This document shows, one piece after another, positions 8,074-16,878 of a stretch of 23,272 nucleotides of DNA; within the stretch, counting starts at the first letter, position 1, and every line of letters begins with the position of its first letter. The position numbers were made by a program, and so were the translations under genes. The DNA comes from CAYLZN01 sp964387935 (GTDB lineage Bacteria; Acidobacteriota; Vicinamibacteria; Vicinamibacterales; JAFNAJ01). The notes under the pieces are model-generated. The model saw nothing but the letters and a program-made list of their open reading frames with translations. It had not been told where the DNA came from and did no database searches. The DNA lies in NCBI GenBank assembly GCA_964387935.1, contig CAYLZN010000055.1:1-23272 (forward strand). The letters are read 5' to 3'.

Positions 8074-11000
8074 ATGCTGCGCAAGCTGGTGTGCGTGCTG
8101 GCCGTTGCCGGGGGCGTCGGCCTCGTCACCCGTGTCGCGACGTCACCTCCCGATCGTGTCGATCCTGTGGTCGAGACCGGGTCGGGCTTCGCCTCCGATC
8201 CTGGCGGCGGCGATCAGTTCGCGGCGGCCGTGGCTCTCGACAACAGCACCCTGGTCGTCGGCGCCCCGTTCCACGATCACCTCGGTGCGGACCAGGGCGC
8301 GGCCTATGTCATCCCGCGCTACGACGTCCAGGCGTTCTACCCGGCGCAGGAGATCAGCGCCGGCAGCCCTGGCGACAATTTCGGCCTCAGCGTGGCCATC
8401 GACGGTGACACGCTCATCGTGGGCGCTCCGAACCACGACCTCACGGCAGGCGGCAACCAGGGCGCGGCGTACGTGTACGTGAGGAGCGGTGCGCTCTGGG
8501 TCCAGCAGCAGAAGCTGACGGCCACCGGCGGCGCCGCGAGCGATGCCTTCGGTCATAGCGTCGCCATCAGTGGCAACGTGGCCATCGTGGGTGCACCCTT
8601 TCGCGACGTGTCCGGCGTGATCGACCAGGGGGCCGCGTTCATCTTCGTCCGCAGCGGATCGACGTGGAGCCAGCAAGCCGAACTCACGCTCCCGGCGCTC
8701 GAAGCGGAGGCCTTCGACGGCTTCGGCGCGAGCGTCGCCATCAGCGGGACCACCGTCATCGCCGGCGCACCGCTCGACACCGCCGATGGCAGCTTCCTGC
8801 GAGGGTCGGCCTGGGTCTTCGTCTACTCGACGTCCTGGACCCTGCAGCAGCGGTTGTCACTGGGGGCGCCGGTTGACAGCTTCGGGTGGAGCGTCGCGCT
8901 CAGGGGCGATACCGCGGTCGTCGGCGCGCCGAACCTCGACGTGACGCCGAACGGCAACGAAGGCGCCGCGCACGTCTACACGCGAACCGCGGGCACGTGG
9001 GGGTTGACGCGGACGCTGACCGCGCCAGACCCGAGTCCCGGCGACGCCTTTGGGCACAGTCTCGCCCTGGGCAACGATCTGGTGGCGGTGGGGGCGCCGA
9101 ACCGCGACCCGACGATCGCCTCGGTCCCGCGGGCCGATGCCGGGACGGTCTTCCTGTTCGAGCGACACACCGGGGTGCCGCTGGTGCTGCAGGCCACGGA
9201 CGCCTCGGCGGTCCCGTTCGAGGCCTCCGAGAGCGACCACTGCGGCTGGAGCGTTGCGACGAGTGGAAACACGGTCGTGGCCGGCATGCCCCTGCACGAC
9301 TGGGGATCCGGCGACATGGGCAACTACACCTTCGTGACGCTGGTCCCGGTCGTGACCGGCGTGTCTCCGAACGGGGGTGCGGTCGGTGGCGGGACTGCCG
9401 TCACCATCACCGGCAACTACTTCCTGCCGGGGGCCACCGCCTGGTTCGGGTCGTACTGGGTCACGCCCGCGACCGTCGTGAGTGCCACTCAGATGACCGC
9501 GACGACGCCAGGCGGTCCTATCGGGCCTGCCGACGTCGAGATCAAGAACCCGGACTTCGCGACCGGCACGCTCGCCGCCGCTTACACGTACCGATACGCA
9601 CCTTCATTCTGGAATGTCAGCCCCAACTCCGGTCTCGTCACCGGCGGCACGAGGGTCACGATCGCCGGTGTCGATTTCCTCGAGGGGGCCACGGTGCACA
9701 TCGGCGGCGTCCCGGCGACGAATGTGCTCGTGACGAGCGCCACGAGTCTCGAGGCCACGACCGGCGCGCATGCCGCGGGATCGGCGGACGTCGTGGTCAC
9801 CAACCCGGACGGGCAGAGCGGCTCGCTGTCGAACGCCTTCTTCTATCTCGACCTGGCGCCAACCATCACGAAGGTCACGCCGGCCTCTGCCAGGGTCTAC
9901 GCAGACACCGCGATCACCATCTCGGGCACCGGGTTCAAGTCCGGCGCCCTGGTCTCCGTCGGACTCTACGCGGCCTCGTCTGTCACCGTCGTCAACCCGT
10001 CGACGATCACTGCGATAGTCGTGGGCATGGCCACGCCGGCACAGCTCGACGTCACAGTCATCAACCCCGACTCGCAGGAAGCGGTGCTGACCGCGGGGTT
10101 CGAGTTCCAGCTGCCACCCTCGGTCGCCGTCACGTCGCCCTCCACCCAGGGGTTCGCGGTCGTCAACGCGGACTTCGTCACGCTGGCCGGGACCGCAGAG
10201 GACGACAAGGGCGTGACGTCGGTCACGTGGAGCCGCGACCCGACGTGCAGCGGCACAGCGACGCTCACGCCCGCCTCCAGCCCGGGTACGAACAAGCGCT
10301 ACACCTGGGTGGCTCGAGGGATCCCGCTGAACCTCACCGACAACTACATCAGCATCACGGCCACTGACACGGACGGACACCAGACCACCGAGACCTTCGA
10401 TGCGGCCGTGTTCTCCTTGAGCCATTACCTGGCCGAAGGCTCGACGGGGCCGTTCTTCGATCTCGACGTCGCCATCGTGAACGCCGATCCGAATCCCACC
10501 GACGCGTGGATCACCTTTCTCACGGCGGACCAGTCCCCAATCACCTACACCCAGTCCCTGCCAGGCTGGACGCGCGCGACGGTCCGCGTGAACGACCTGA
10601 CGCAGCTCGGCACCACGGCGGCGTCAGCGGTGATCACCCCCAACTACCTCTCGCATCCCCTGCTCGTGGAGCGGACGATGTTCTGGGATCGGGCGAGCTG
10701 GTACGGGGGGCACGGCGAGAAGGCGGTCGAGAACACGAGCACGCGGTGGTACTTCGCCGAGGGCTCTCAGGGGTTCTTCGATACGTGGGTCCTCCTCGTC
10801 AACACGAACACCGCGGCAGCGCACGTGGTCGTCACGTTCCTGACGGAGACCTCTGGCACGGTCATGAAGGTATTCGACGTTCCCGGGAACAGCCGTGCCA
10901 ATGTCTTCACCGGGTTGTACCCCGAGCTCGTCAACACGTCGTTCTCGATCGTCGTGGACTCGGACCTGCCCATCGTGGCCGAGCGGGCCATGTATTTCGG

Positions 11001-11721
11001 CACGACCGGCCGCCTGTGGGAAGGCGGGCATGAATCCGTGGGGGTGGCCGAGCTCTCCACGAGCTGGTTCCATGCCGAGGGCGCCACCGGGTCGTACTTC
11101 GACACGTACATCCTCGTGGGAAACCCGAACCCGACGTCGGCCAACGTGACGATGACGTTCTTGCTGGCCAGCGGCAAGACAGTGACACGAAACTACGCCG
11201 TCAAGCCCGAAAGCCGACTGACGGTTAACGTGGAATGGGAGGATGCGGCCCTTGCGGACGTGGCGGTCTCGACATCGGTGTCTTCGGACGTGCCGATCGT
11301 CTCGGAACGCGCGATGTACTGGCCTGGCGGCGCAGAGTCCTGGACCGAAGCGCACGGCAGCTTCGGTTTGACGGTCACCGGCACGAAGTGGGGATTCGCC
11401 GAAGGCCGCGTCGGCCTGCAAGCCGACTTCGACACGTTCATCCTGCTCGCCAACCCCACCACCACGGATGCGGCAGTGACGGTGATCTTCATCCGGGAAC
11501 TGGGCCAGGCCCCCGTGACGAAGACCTACACCGTGGCCGCGACGTCCCGGTTCAATGTCTGGGTGAACGCCCAGGTGCCCGAGCTCTCCAACGAGACGTT
11601 CGGCGCGATCATCGAGTCCACCAACGGCGTGCCGATCGTCGCGGAACGCGCGATGTACTGGGACTCGGGCGGCGTCATATGGGCTGGCGGCACCAATGCG
11701 ACGGCCATCCGGATGAAATAG
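8074..11721 (+). CDS. Secreted FG-GAP / IPT-TIG protein with four C-terminal FAEG repeats
   Basis: A 1215-residue exported protein. Residues 1-24 (MLRKLVCVLAVAGGVGLV...) are a signal peptide. Residues about 30-430 hold seven or so FG-GAP-like blades, each with a pattern such as FGLSVAIDGDTLIVGAP followed by GAAYVY, which should fold as an integrin-type beta-propeller. Three IPT/TIG immunoglobulin-like domains follow (about 425-680; VSPNGGAVGGGTAVTITG and similar). One further Ig-like domain at about 680-780 contains the segment DDKGVTSVTWS. The end is four tandem units of about 106-112 residues from residue 782 on. No catalytic motif, membrane anchor, LPxTG or obvious type IX sorting domain is seen. 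It is probably a surface or extracellular binding protein; the ligand is unknown. Confidence 0.85.
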   Translation: MLRKLVCVLAVAGGVGLVTRVATSPPDRVDPVVETGSGFASDPGGGDQFAAAVALDNSTLVVGAPFHDHLGADQGAAYVIPRYDVQAFYPAQEISAGSPGDNFGLSVAIDGDTLIVGAPNHDLTAGGNQGAAYVYVRSGALWVQQQKLTATGGAASDAFGHSVAISGNVAIVGAPFRDVSGVIDQGAAFIFVRSGSTWSQQAELTLPALEAEAFDGFGASVAISGTTVIAGAPLDTADGSFLRGSAWVFVYSTSWTLQQRLSLGAPVDSFGWSVALRGDTAVVGAPNLDVTPNGNEGAAHVYTRTAGTWGLTRTLTAPDPSPGDAFGHSLALGNDLVAVGAPNRDPTIASVPRADAGTVFLFERHTGVPLVLQATDASAVPFEASESDHCGWSVATSGNTVVAGMPLHDWGSGDMGNYTFVTLVPVVTGVSPNGGAVGGGTAVTITGNYFLPGATAWFGSYWVTPATVVSATQMTATTPGGPIGPADVEIKNPDFATGTLAAAYTYRYAPSFWNVSPNSGLVTGGTRVTIAGVDFLEGATVHIGGVPATNVLVTSATSLEATTGAHAAGSADVVVTNPDGQSGSLSNAFFYLDLAPTITKVTPASARVYADTAITISGTGFKSGALVSVGLYAASSVTVVNPSTITAIVVGMATPAQLDVTVINPDSQEAVLTAGFEFQLPPSVAVTSPSTQGFAVVNADFVTLAGTAEDDKGVTSVTWSRDPTCSGTATLTPASSPGTNKRYTWVARGIPLNLTDNYISITATDTDGHQTTETFDAAVFSLSHYLAEGSTGPFFDLDVAIVNADPNPTDAWITFLTADQSPITYTQSLPGWTRATVRVNDLTQLGTTAASAVITPNYLSHPLLVERTMFWDRASWYGGHGEKAVENTSTRWYFAEGSQGFFDTWVLLVNTNTAAAHVVVTFLTETSGTVMKVFDVPGNSRANVFTGLYPELVNTSFSIVVDSDLPIVAERAMYFGTTGRLWEGGHESVGVAELSTSWFHAEGATGSYFDTYILVGNPNPTSANVTMTFLLASGKTVTRNYAVKPESRLTVNVEWEDAALADVAVSTSVSSDVPIVSERAMYWPGGAESWTEAHGSFGLTVTGTKWGFAEGRVGLQADFDTFILLANPTTTDAAVTVIFIRELGQAPVTKTYTVAATSRFNVWVNAQVPELSNETFGAIIESTNGVPIVAERAMYWDSGGVIWAGGTNATAIRMK
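10417..11718 (+). repeat. Four tandem protein-coding repeats (FAEG units)
   Basis: Units run 10417-10740, 10741-11058, 11059-11382 and 11383-11718 (108, 106, 108 and 112 codons). Each starts near W-x-F/H-AEG-x-x-G, continues with FDT-x-I/V-LL-x-NP and a beta-rich stretch, and ends with a P-I-V-x-ERAMYW segment followed by a W-x-GGH-like tail. DNA identity is clearly lower than motif conservation, so the duplications are old. Confidence 0.85.
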
Positions 11722-11733
11722 GCGGCGACCGCC
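11721..11733. terminator. Short hairpin in an 18-bp convergent gap
   Basis: GGCGG (11721-11725) pairs with CCGCC (11729-11733) around CGA. It begins at the last base of the surface-protein stop and lies in the gap to the peptidase stop. There is no U-tract; a shared terminator is only a possibility. Confidence 0.25.
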
Positions 11734-11739
11734 TCGCCG

Positions 11740-13782
11740 TCATCGCGTGAGGTACTTGTCGTACCACGCGAGGCGCCGTTCGGCGCGGTCGCGGACGTAG
11801 CTCGGCATCGTGATGCCGTGGAACTGCCCCGGGTAGATGACGAGCTGGGTGTCCACGCCAAGGCTCCTGAGTGCCTGGTACATCTGCTCGCTGCCCTGAA
11901 TCGGCACGTTGAAGTCCTTCTCGCCGCCCATGAAGAGCGTCGGCGTCCTGACCTTCTCCACCCGGAAGAACGGCGCCGAGATCTTCATGTAGGTGTCGAG
12001 GTTCTTCCAGGGCGGGCCGATCTCCTGGTCCCACTGGACGATGTAGTGGTCCACCCCGTAGAAGGAGAGCTGCAGCGCCACGCCCGCGCCGCTCGTGGCG
12101 GCCTTGAAGCGCGGGTCGAGCCCGATCGTCGCGTTCGTCAGGATGCCGCCGTAGCTCCAGCCCCCGATCCCGAGGCGATCCGGGTCCGCCACGCCCAGCG
12201 CGATGGCCTTGTCCACGGCGCCGATCAGATCCACGACCTCGAGGTTGCCCCAATCACCATAGATGGCCTTCTGGAACGCCTGGCCGCGCCCGTCGCTCCC
12301 GCGGTAGTTGATCGCCAGCACGACGTAGCCGTGGGCAGCGAAGACTTCACGATCGAAGTTGAACGAATAGCCATCCTGCCCCTTCGGTCCGCCATGGATG
12401 TTGAGGATCGTCGGGTACCGCTTCCCCGCCGCCGAGCCCGCCGGCTTCACCAGGAGGCCGTGCACCTCGGTGCCGTCCCTGCTGGTCGAGGTGAGGTCCT
12501 CGGTCGTCGCCAGCTGGACCTCGGCGAGCCAGGCATCGTTCTGATGCGACAGGCGACGCAGCTGGCCGTTCTCCAGAGCGTGCACTTCGGGCAACTCCGT
12601 GGGCGTCGCCGCGAGGACGGCGAAGGCGCCGTCGCGGCCCCCGGAGAGGTTCCTCACCTCGCGGCGGCCGCTCGTGACCTTCTCGACCGATCCGCCCGCG
12701 ATGGCGGTGCGCCCGATGTAGACCGCCCGGTCGTCCACCACCGAACACAGCAGGCTCCTGCCATCGGCGCTCCAGATGATGGGGCCCCCGACCGTGCGAT
12801 CGAGCGCCTGAGTCAGCACGCGCGATGCCCCGCCCGCGGCGGGGACGATGGCGAGCTTCTCCTGGTCGTAGGCGCCGAAGCGCGCCTCGTCGCCCTGCAG
12901 GTACGCAATCCACTGTCCGTCGGGGCTCCACGACGGGCGCCCCGTATCCGCGCCGGTGAAGGTCGTCAGCCGCCGCGGCTCCGCGCCCGCTCGTGCGTCG
13001 ACGACGTAAATATCCGTGTTGTTCGAACGATCGGGATCGGGCCCAACGCGAGCGCTGACGAAGGCGAGGCGCGTCCCATCCGGCGACCAGGCCGGTGACT
13101 CGTCGTCCCAGCCGCCGCTCGTGAGCGGCTCCGCCTTCCTCGCCTCGACGTCGAACAGCCACAGATGCGAATAGAACCGCTGCAGGTAGCCCGTGCGGTC
13201 CTGCTTGAAGCGATACCGATCGATGACGATGGGCGGCCTGGTCTTCCGCTTCCAGCCTTCCATCTTCTCCGGCTCGTCGGCGGGATTCACGTCGTCGATG
13301 ACGAGGACGAGGCGTGTGCTGTCGGGGGACCAGGCGAAGTCGTTCACGCCACCCTTGACGTCGGTCAACTGCTGGGCCTCGCCGCCGGCCCGGTTGAGCA
13401 GCCAGACCTGGCTGCCCTTCTTCTTCTGTTCCTCGTCGCCGCGCGACGTCAGAAAGGCGAGGTATTGCCCGTCCGGGCTCCAGCGCGGCATCGATTCGCT
13501 GTCGGGCGACGAGGTCAGGCGGAGGTGCTTCGTGCCGTCCCAGCTCGTCATCCAGATGTCGGTGTCGCGCTTGTCCTTCTCGGCGTCCGCGGTGCCGACG
13601 GTGTAGGCCACCCAGGCCCCGTCCGGCGATCGCTGCGGGTCACCGACGGTGCGAATCCTGGCGAGATCGTCGAGCGAGATGGCGCGTCGGGCTGGCTGGG
13701 CCGACGCGGGAACGCCGATGGCGGCCAGCAGCAGCCAGGCCGCGCCCGTCGCGAACGGGCGGATCGAAGTGAGTCGATGCAT
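11740..13782 (-). CDS. Exported S9 family serine peptidase (acylaminoacyl-peptidase / DPP-like)
   Basis: A 680-residue protein from the ATG at 13782 (MHRLTSIRPFATG). This start gives a clean signal peptide with a cleavage site near PASAQP; the open frame extends 19 codons further without a plausible start context. A seven-bladed PD40-type propeller occupies about residues 40-420, with repeated SPDG motifs such as RSPDGAWVAYTV and WSPDGQYLAF. The alpha/beta-hydrolase catalytic domain is C-terminal (about 440-680), with nucleophile Ser543 in GGWSYGG, acid Asp623 in GGEKDFNVP and His655 in YPGQFHGIT, so the triad is complete. It should cleave short peptides in the periplasm or outside; whether as acylaminoacyl peptidase or dipeptidyl peptidase is not resolved. 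It is convergent with the surface protein and divergent from guaA. Confidence 0.92.
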   Translation of the reverse strand: MHRLTSIRPFATGAAWLLLAAIGVPASAQPARRAISLDDLARIRTVGDPQRSPDGAWVAYTVGTADAEKDKRDTDIWMTSWDGTKHLRLTSSPDSESMPRWSPDGQYLAFLTSRGDEEQKKKGSQVWLLNRAGGEAQQLTDVKGGVNDFAWSPDSTRLVLVIDDVNPADEPEKMEGWKRKTRPPIVIDRYRFKQDRTGYLQRFYSHLWLFDVEARKAEPLTSGGWDDESPAWSPDGTRLAFVSARVGPDPDRSNNTDIYVVDARAGAEPRRLTTFTGADTGRPSWSPDGQWIAYLQGDEARFGAYDQEKLAIVPAAGGASRVLTQALDRTVGGPIIWSADGRSLLCSVVDDRAVYIGRTAIAGGSVEKVTSGRREVRNLSGGRDGAFAVLAATPTELPEVHALENGQLRRLSHQNDAWLAEVQLATTEDLTSTSRDGTEVHGLLVKPAGSAAGKRYPTILNIHGGPKGQDGYSFNFDREVFAAHGYVVLAINYRGSDGRGQAFQKAIYGDWGNLEVVDLIGAVDKAIALGVADPDRLGIGGWSYGGILTNATIGLDPRFKAATSGAGVALQLSFYGVDHYIVQWDQEIGPPWKNLDTYMKISAPFFRVEKVRTPTLFMGGEKDFNVPIQGSEQMYQALRSLGVDTQLVIYPGQFHGITMPSYVRDRAERRLAWYDKYLTR

Positions 13783-13829
13783 GATGTGCCCCGAGGATGG
13801 TGACCGGGTGGAGAGTCCGCGGCCGCGGC

Positions 13830-13838
13830 ATCGTACCA
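13830..13838 (-). promoter_or_regulatory. Extended -10 candidate for the S9 peptidase
   Basis: On the minus strand TGGTACGAT fits the extended -10 pattern TGnTAnnAT, about 48 nt upstream of the ATG at 13782. No good -35 is present. For the opposite gene only a weak TACGCT (13874-13879) is seen in this divergent gap, 13783-13909. Confidence 0.3.
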
Positions 13839-13909
13839 CGTGCGGGCGTGGCTTCGCCGGCGAGGTTTTCGGCTACGCTTCAGGAGTTCGAGGAGCCGGT
13901 TCACGGGAG

Positions 13910-15739
13910 ATGCGCGTGGAACGTCACGACACGATCGCGGTCGTCGATTTCGGCGGCCAGTACGCACACCTGATCGCCACCAAGGTCCGCCGGCTGCACG
14001 TGCTGGCCGAGATCCGGCAGCCCGAGGACCCGATCGACCGCTTCGCGGACTGCAAGGGCATCATCCTGTCGGGCAGCCCGTCCCTGTCGGCGTTCGGCGA
14101 GGACTCCGCCTACACGAAGGCCATCTACGACCTCGACGTCCCGATCCTGGGTCTGTGCTTCGGACACCAGGAGATCGCCAAACACTACGGCGGTCAGGTG
14201 ATCCACGGCGGGCGCGAGTGGGGACAGGCCACCTTGCACATCGCGAAGCCGCACCCGCTCTTTCGCGGGCTCGGGCCCGACGAGCAGGTGTGGATGAGCC
14301 ACTTCGACTCGGTCGTGGCCGTCGGGCCGGATTTCGAGGAGCTCGGCTACACGACGCTCGGGTCGGGTTCGCCCGTACATCGCTTCGCCGCCATCGGGTC
14401 CGATCGGCACCGCCGCTACGGGTTCCAGTTCCACGCGGAGGTGGACGACACCACGCACGGCTCCGAGATGCTGGCGAACTTCGTCCTGGGACTGTGCGGC
14501 TGCAAGCCGACGTGGACCATGGCGCAGTACGTCGAGGAGGAGATCGCGCGGATCCGTGCCCGCGTGGGAGACCGGTCCGTGTTCCTGCTGGCCTCGGGCG
14601 GCGTGGATTCGACGGTGGCGGCCAGACTGCTCGCGGAGGCGCTCGGCCCCGATCGCCTGCACCTGCTGCACATCGACAACGGGCTGATGCGCAAGGACGA
14701 GAGCCGCCAGGTGCTGGCGACGCTGGCCTCGCTCGGCCTCGACCGGCACCTCACGTCCGTCGATGCCAGCGAGACCTTCCTCGCGGCCCTGGCCGGCGTG
14801 GTCGAGCCGGAGCGCAAGCGGCGCCTCATCGGCGACACTTTCATTCAGGTCTTCGATGAGCAGGCCCGGGCGCTCGGCCTCGAGGGCCACCTGCTCGGCC
14901 AGGGCACCATCTACCCGGACACCATCGAGACCGGCGGCACCAGGCGGGCCGACACGATCAAGACCCACCACAACCGCGTGCCGATCGTCCAGGAACTGAT
15001 CGCGGCCGGCCGCGTGGTCGAGCCCCTCGCGGAGCTGTACAAGGTCGAGGTGCGCGAGCTCGGAGAACGCCTCGGCGTGCCGTCCGAGATCGTGTGGCGC
15101 CACCCGTTCCCCGGACCAGGGCTGGGCGTGCGACTGCTCTGTTCCACGGGGGAGGCGCTTCGCGATCACTTCGACGAGATCGAGCCGGCGCTCGCCCGTG
15201 TGGCGGCTGCCGCGGACGTCCGGGCCAGCGTGCTGCCGATCCGCTCCGTCGGGGTCAAGGCCGATCTGCGTTCCTACGAACACCCGGTGCTGCTCGCGGG
15301 CGCGCTGCCGTGGGATCGGCTGCTGCGCGTCGCGGGCACGATCTTCAAGGACGTGCCGCACGTGAACCGCTGCCTCTGGTGGCGCGAGGCGACGCTGCCG
15401 CGCGACGTACGGCCGCTCGCCGCGACGGTCACACGCGCACGGCTGGACCTGTTGCGCGAGGCCGACGCGATCGTCATGGAGGGCCTGCGCCGCCACGCGC
15501 TGTACGACCGGATCTGGCAGTGCCCGACCGTGCTCGTCCCCATGAGCGTGGACGGCCGCGGCCGCGAATTCGTGATCGTCCGGCCCGTGCACTCGGAGCG
15601 TGCGATGACGGCCACGCCGGCGCCGCTGCCGGAGGCCCTCGTCGCGGAGCTCGACACGCGAATCCACGCGCTCCCCGGCGTGAGCGGCCTCGCGTTCGAC
15701 GTCACGACCAAGCCACCCGGCACGATCGAGTGGGAGTGA
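13910..15739 (+). CDS. guaA: GMP synthase (glutamine-hydrolysing), long eukaryote-like form
   Basis: A 609-residue enzyme converting XMP, ATP and glutamine to GMP. The class I glutamine amidotransferase domain (about 8-200) has Cys83 in LGLCFGHQ and the His-Glu pair in QFHAEVDDTTHG. The usual bacterial motifs are YGMQ and HPEV, so both sites differ from the norm while keeping Cys, His and Glu. The ATP pyrophosphatase P-loop is SGGVDST at 229-235, followed by GQGTIYPDTIETGG, KTHHN, RHPFPGPGLGVR and the ending KPPGTIEWE. Bacterial GuaA is about 510-525 residues. The extra length sits in the C-terminal dimerisation part (VLPIRSVGVKADLRSY, HVNRCLWW), which recalls human GMPS. The start is ATG 13910 (MRVERHDTI). 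GTG 13916 is a serious alternative, because GGGAG lies six bases before it and touches the ATG directly. It is first in a five-gene unit. Confidence 0.9.
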   Translation: MRVERHDTIAVVDFGGQYAHLIATKVRRLHVLAEIRQPEDPIDRFADCKGIILSGSPSLSAFGEDSAYTKAIYDLDVPILGLCFGHQEIAKHYGGQVIHGGREWGQATLHIAKPHPLFRGLGPDEQVWMSHFDSVVAVGPDFEELGYTTLGSGSPVHRFAAIGSDRHRRYGFQFHAEVDDTTHGSEMLANFVLGLCGCKPTWTMAQYVEEEIARIRARVGDRSVFLLASGGVDSTVAARLLAEALGPDRLHLLHIDNGLMRKDESRQVLATLASLGLDRHLTSVDASETFLAALAGVVEPERKRRLIGDTFIQVFDEQARALGLEGHLLGQGTIYPDTIETGGTRRADTIKTHHNRVPIVQELIAAGRVVEPLAELYKVEVRELGERLGVPSEIVWRHPFPGPGLGVRLLCSTGEALRDHFDEIEPALARVAAAADVRASVLPIRSVGVKADLRSYEHPVLLAGALPWDRLLRVAGTIFKDVPHVNRCLWWREATLPRDVRPLAATVTRARLDLLREADAIVMEGLRRHALYDRIWQCPTVLVPMSVDGRGREFVIVRPVHSERAMTATPAPLPEALVAELDTRIHALPGVSGLAFDVTTKPPGTIEWE

Positions 15740-15741
15740 TC

Positions 15742-16353
15742 ATGGAACGACTGATCGAGGGCTTCAGGCGCTTTCGGCGCACGTACTATGAAGAGCACCG
15801 CGCGCGTTTCGAACGCCTCGCGGGTCGGCGTCAGCACCCGCCCTACGCCGTGGTGACCTGCTGTGACAGCCGCATCGACACCACGCAGATCTTCGATCTG
15901 GTCCCGGGCGAGGTCTTCCTGATCAGGAACATCGCGAACCTCGTGCCGCCCTACCGCCCGGATGATCGGCAGCACTCGACCTCGGCGGCGATCGAGTACG
16001 CCGTGCGGATCCTGAAGGTCGGCCAGCTCGTGGTGCTCGGCCACGCCGGCTGCGGGGGGATCCAGGCGCTGCTCGACCCGCTGCCCCAGAGTACGGACTT
16101 CGTGGCGAACTGGATGCAGATCGCGGCGCCGGCGCGCCAGCGCGTCACGGCGTCAGACGTACCCCGGGATCAACGACAGCGAGCCTGCGAACTCGAAGCG
16201 CTGAAGGACTCGCTCGACAACGCCCTGTCGTTTCCCTGGGTCGCCGAGCGCGTCGAGGACGGCAGCCTGCAGGTGGACGCGCTCTACATCGACCTGGCTC
16301 GCGGCGAACTGCTCCTCTATCACCGCGCGCGGAACTCGTTCGAGCCGGTGTGA
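15742..16353 (+). CDS. Beta-class carbonic anhydrase
   Basis: A 203-residue zinc enzyme interconverting CO2 and bicarbonate. The family's three zinc ligands and catalytic dyad are all visible: Cys40, Asp42 and Arg44 in TCCDSRID (usually CSDSR), and His101 and Cys104 in GHAGCGG. Other family blocks are EVFLIRNIANLVPP and STSAAIEYAVRILKV, and a terminal strand VDALYIDLARGELLLY. The length is normal. The ATG lies 2 nt after the guaA stop, with GGGAG inside the end of guaA as ribosome site, so translation is probably coupled. It is cytoplasmic, with no signal peptide. Its place before a decarboxylase gene is suggestive, but a general bicarbonate-supply role is equally possible. Confidence 0.93.
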   Translation: MERLIEGFRRFRRTYYEEHRARFERLAGRRQHPPYAVVTCCDSRIDTTQIFDLVPGEVFLIRNIANLVPPYRPDDRQHSTSAAIEYAVRILKVGQLVVLGHAGCGGIQALLDPLPQSTDFVANWMQIAAPARQRVTASDVPRDQRQRACELEALKDSLDNALSFPWVAERVEDGSLQVDALYIDLARGELLLYHRARNSFEPV

Positions 16354-16356
16354 GCC

Positions 16357-16833
16357 GTGGCACGACGGTACCGACAGGCAGCCGTAATCCCCTACCGCCT
16401 CCGGCACGACCGCATGGAGGTCGCCCTCGTCACGACCCCTGGCGGCAAGCGCTGGGTCGTGCCGAAGGGCTCGCTCGACGAGGGCGAGGATGCCATGGAC
16501 GCAGCCATTCGCGAAACCGAGGAGGAGTCTGGCCTGCTCGGCGACCTGGAACCGGATCCTCTCGGCCGCTATCGATTCACCCGCAACAACGACCGCTACG
16601 ACGTCGACGTGTTCCTGATGCAGGTCACGGTCGTACTCGACTACTGGTCCGAGGCCAGGCTGCGCCGGAGACGGTGGCTGACCGTCGAGGAGGCTGCCCT
16701 CGTCATCCGTGCCGATCTGCGGCCGTTCGTGATCAAGGCTGAGCGACTCGTGCGCGAGCGGCAGAGCCGGGCACGTGGAGGTGGTCATCGTGAGAGAAAG
16801 ACGGGCGTCCGGACCGGCGCACGCATGAGATGA
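16357..16833 (+). CDS. Nudix hydrolase
   Basis: A 158-residue protein with a GTG start 3 nt after the carbonic anhydrase stop. The complete Nudix box GX5EX7REUXEEXGU is at residues 38-60 (begins GSLDEGEDAMD, ends RETEEESGL), with all metal-binding glutamates. The preceding segment GGKRWVVPKG and the N-terminal RQAAVIPYR resemble the diphosphoinositol-polyphosphate/diadenosine-polyphosphate branch. Nudix substrates cannot be assigned from the box alone. The last 25 or so residues are basic and unlike the family (RARGGGHRERKTG). Tight packing with the preceding gene argues for co-expression. Confidence 0.88.
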   Translation: MARRYRQAAVIPYRLRHDRMEVALVTTPGGKRWVVPKGSLDEGEDAMDAAIRETEEESGLLGDLEPDPLGRYRFTRNNDRYDVDVFLMQVTVVLDYWSEARLRRRRWLTVEEAALVIRADLRPFVIKAERLVRERQSRARGGGHRERKTGVRTGARMR

Positions 16834-16878
16834 TGCCTGGATGTGCACCCTGCACCCTTTCACCAGGGCACCGGAACG

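Noticed and set aside
13836..13851. Inverted repeat CCACG-N6-CGTGG in the peptidase/guaA divergent gap.
   Set aside because: Five-base arms are expected by chance in DNA this rich in GC, and no promoter element is positioned convincingly around it.
13649..13909. Earlier ATG at 13649 for the GMP synthase.
   Set aside because: It would overlap the peptidase signal-peptide region on the other strand and add 87 residues absent from the family; GMP synthase homology begins at DTIAVVDFGGQY.
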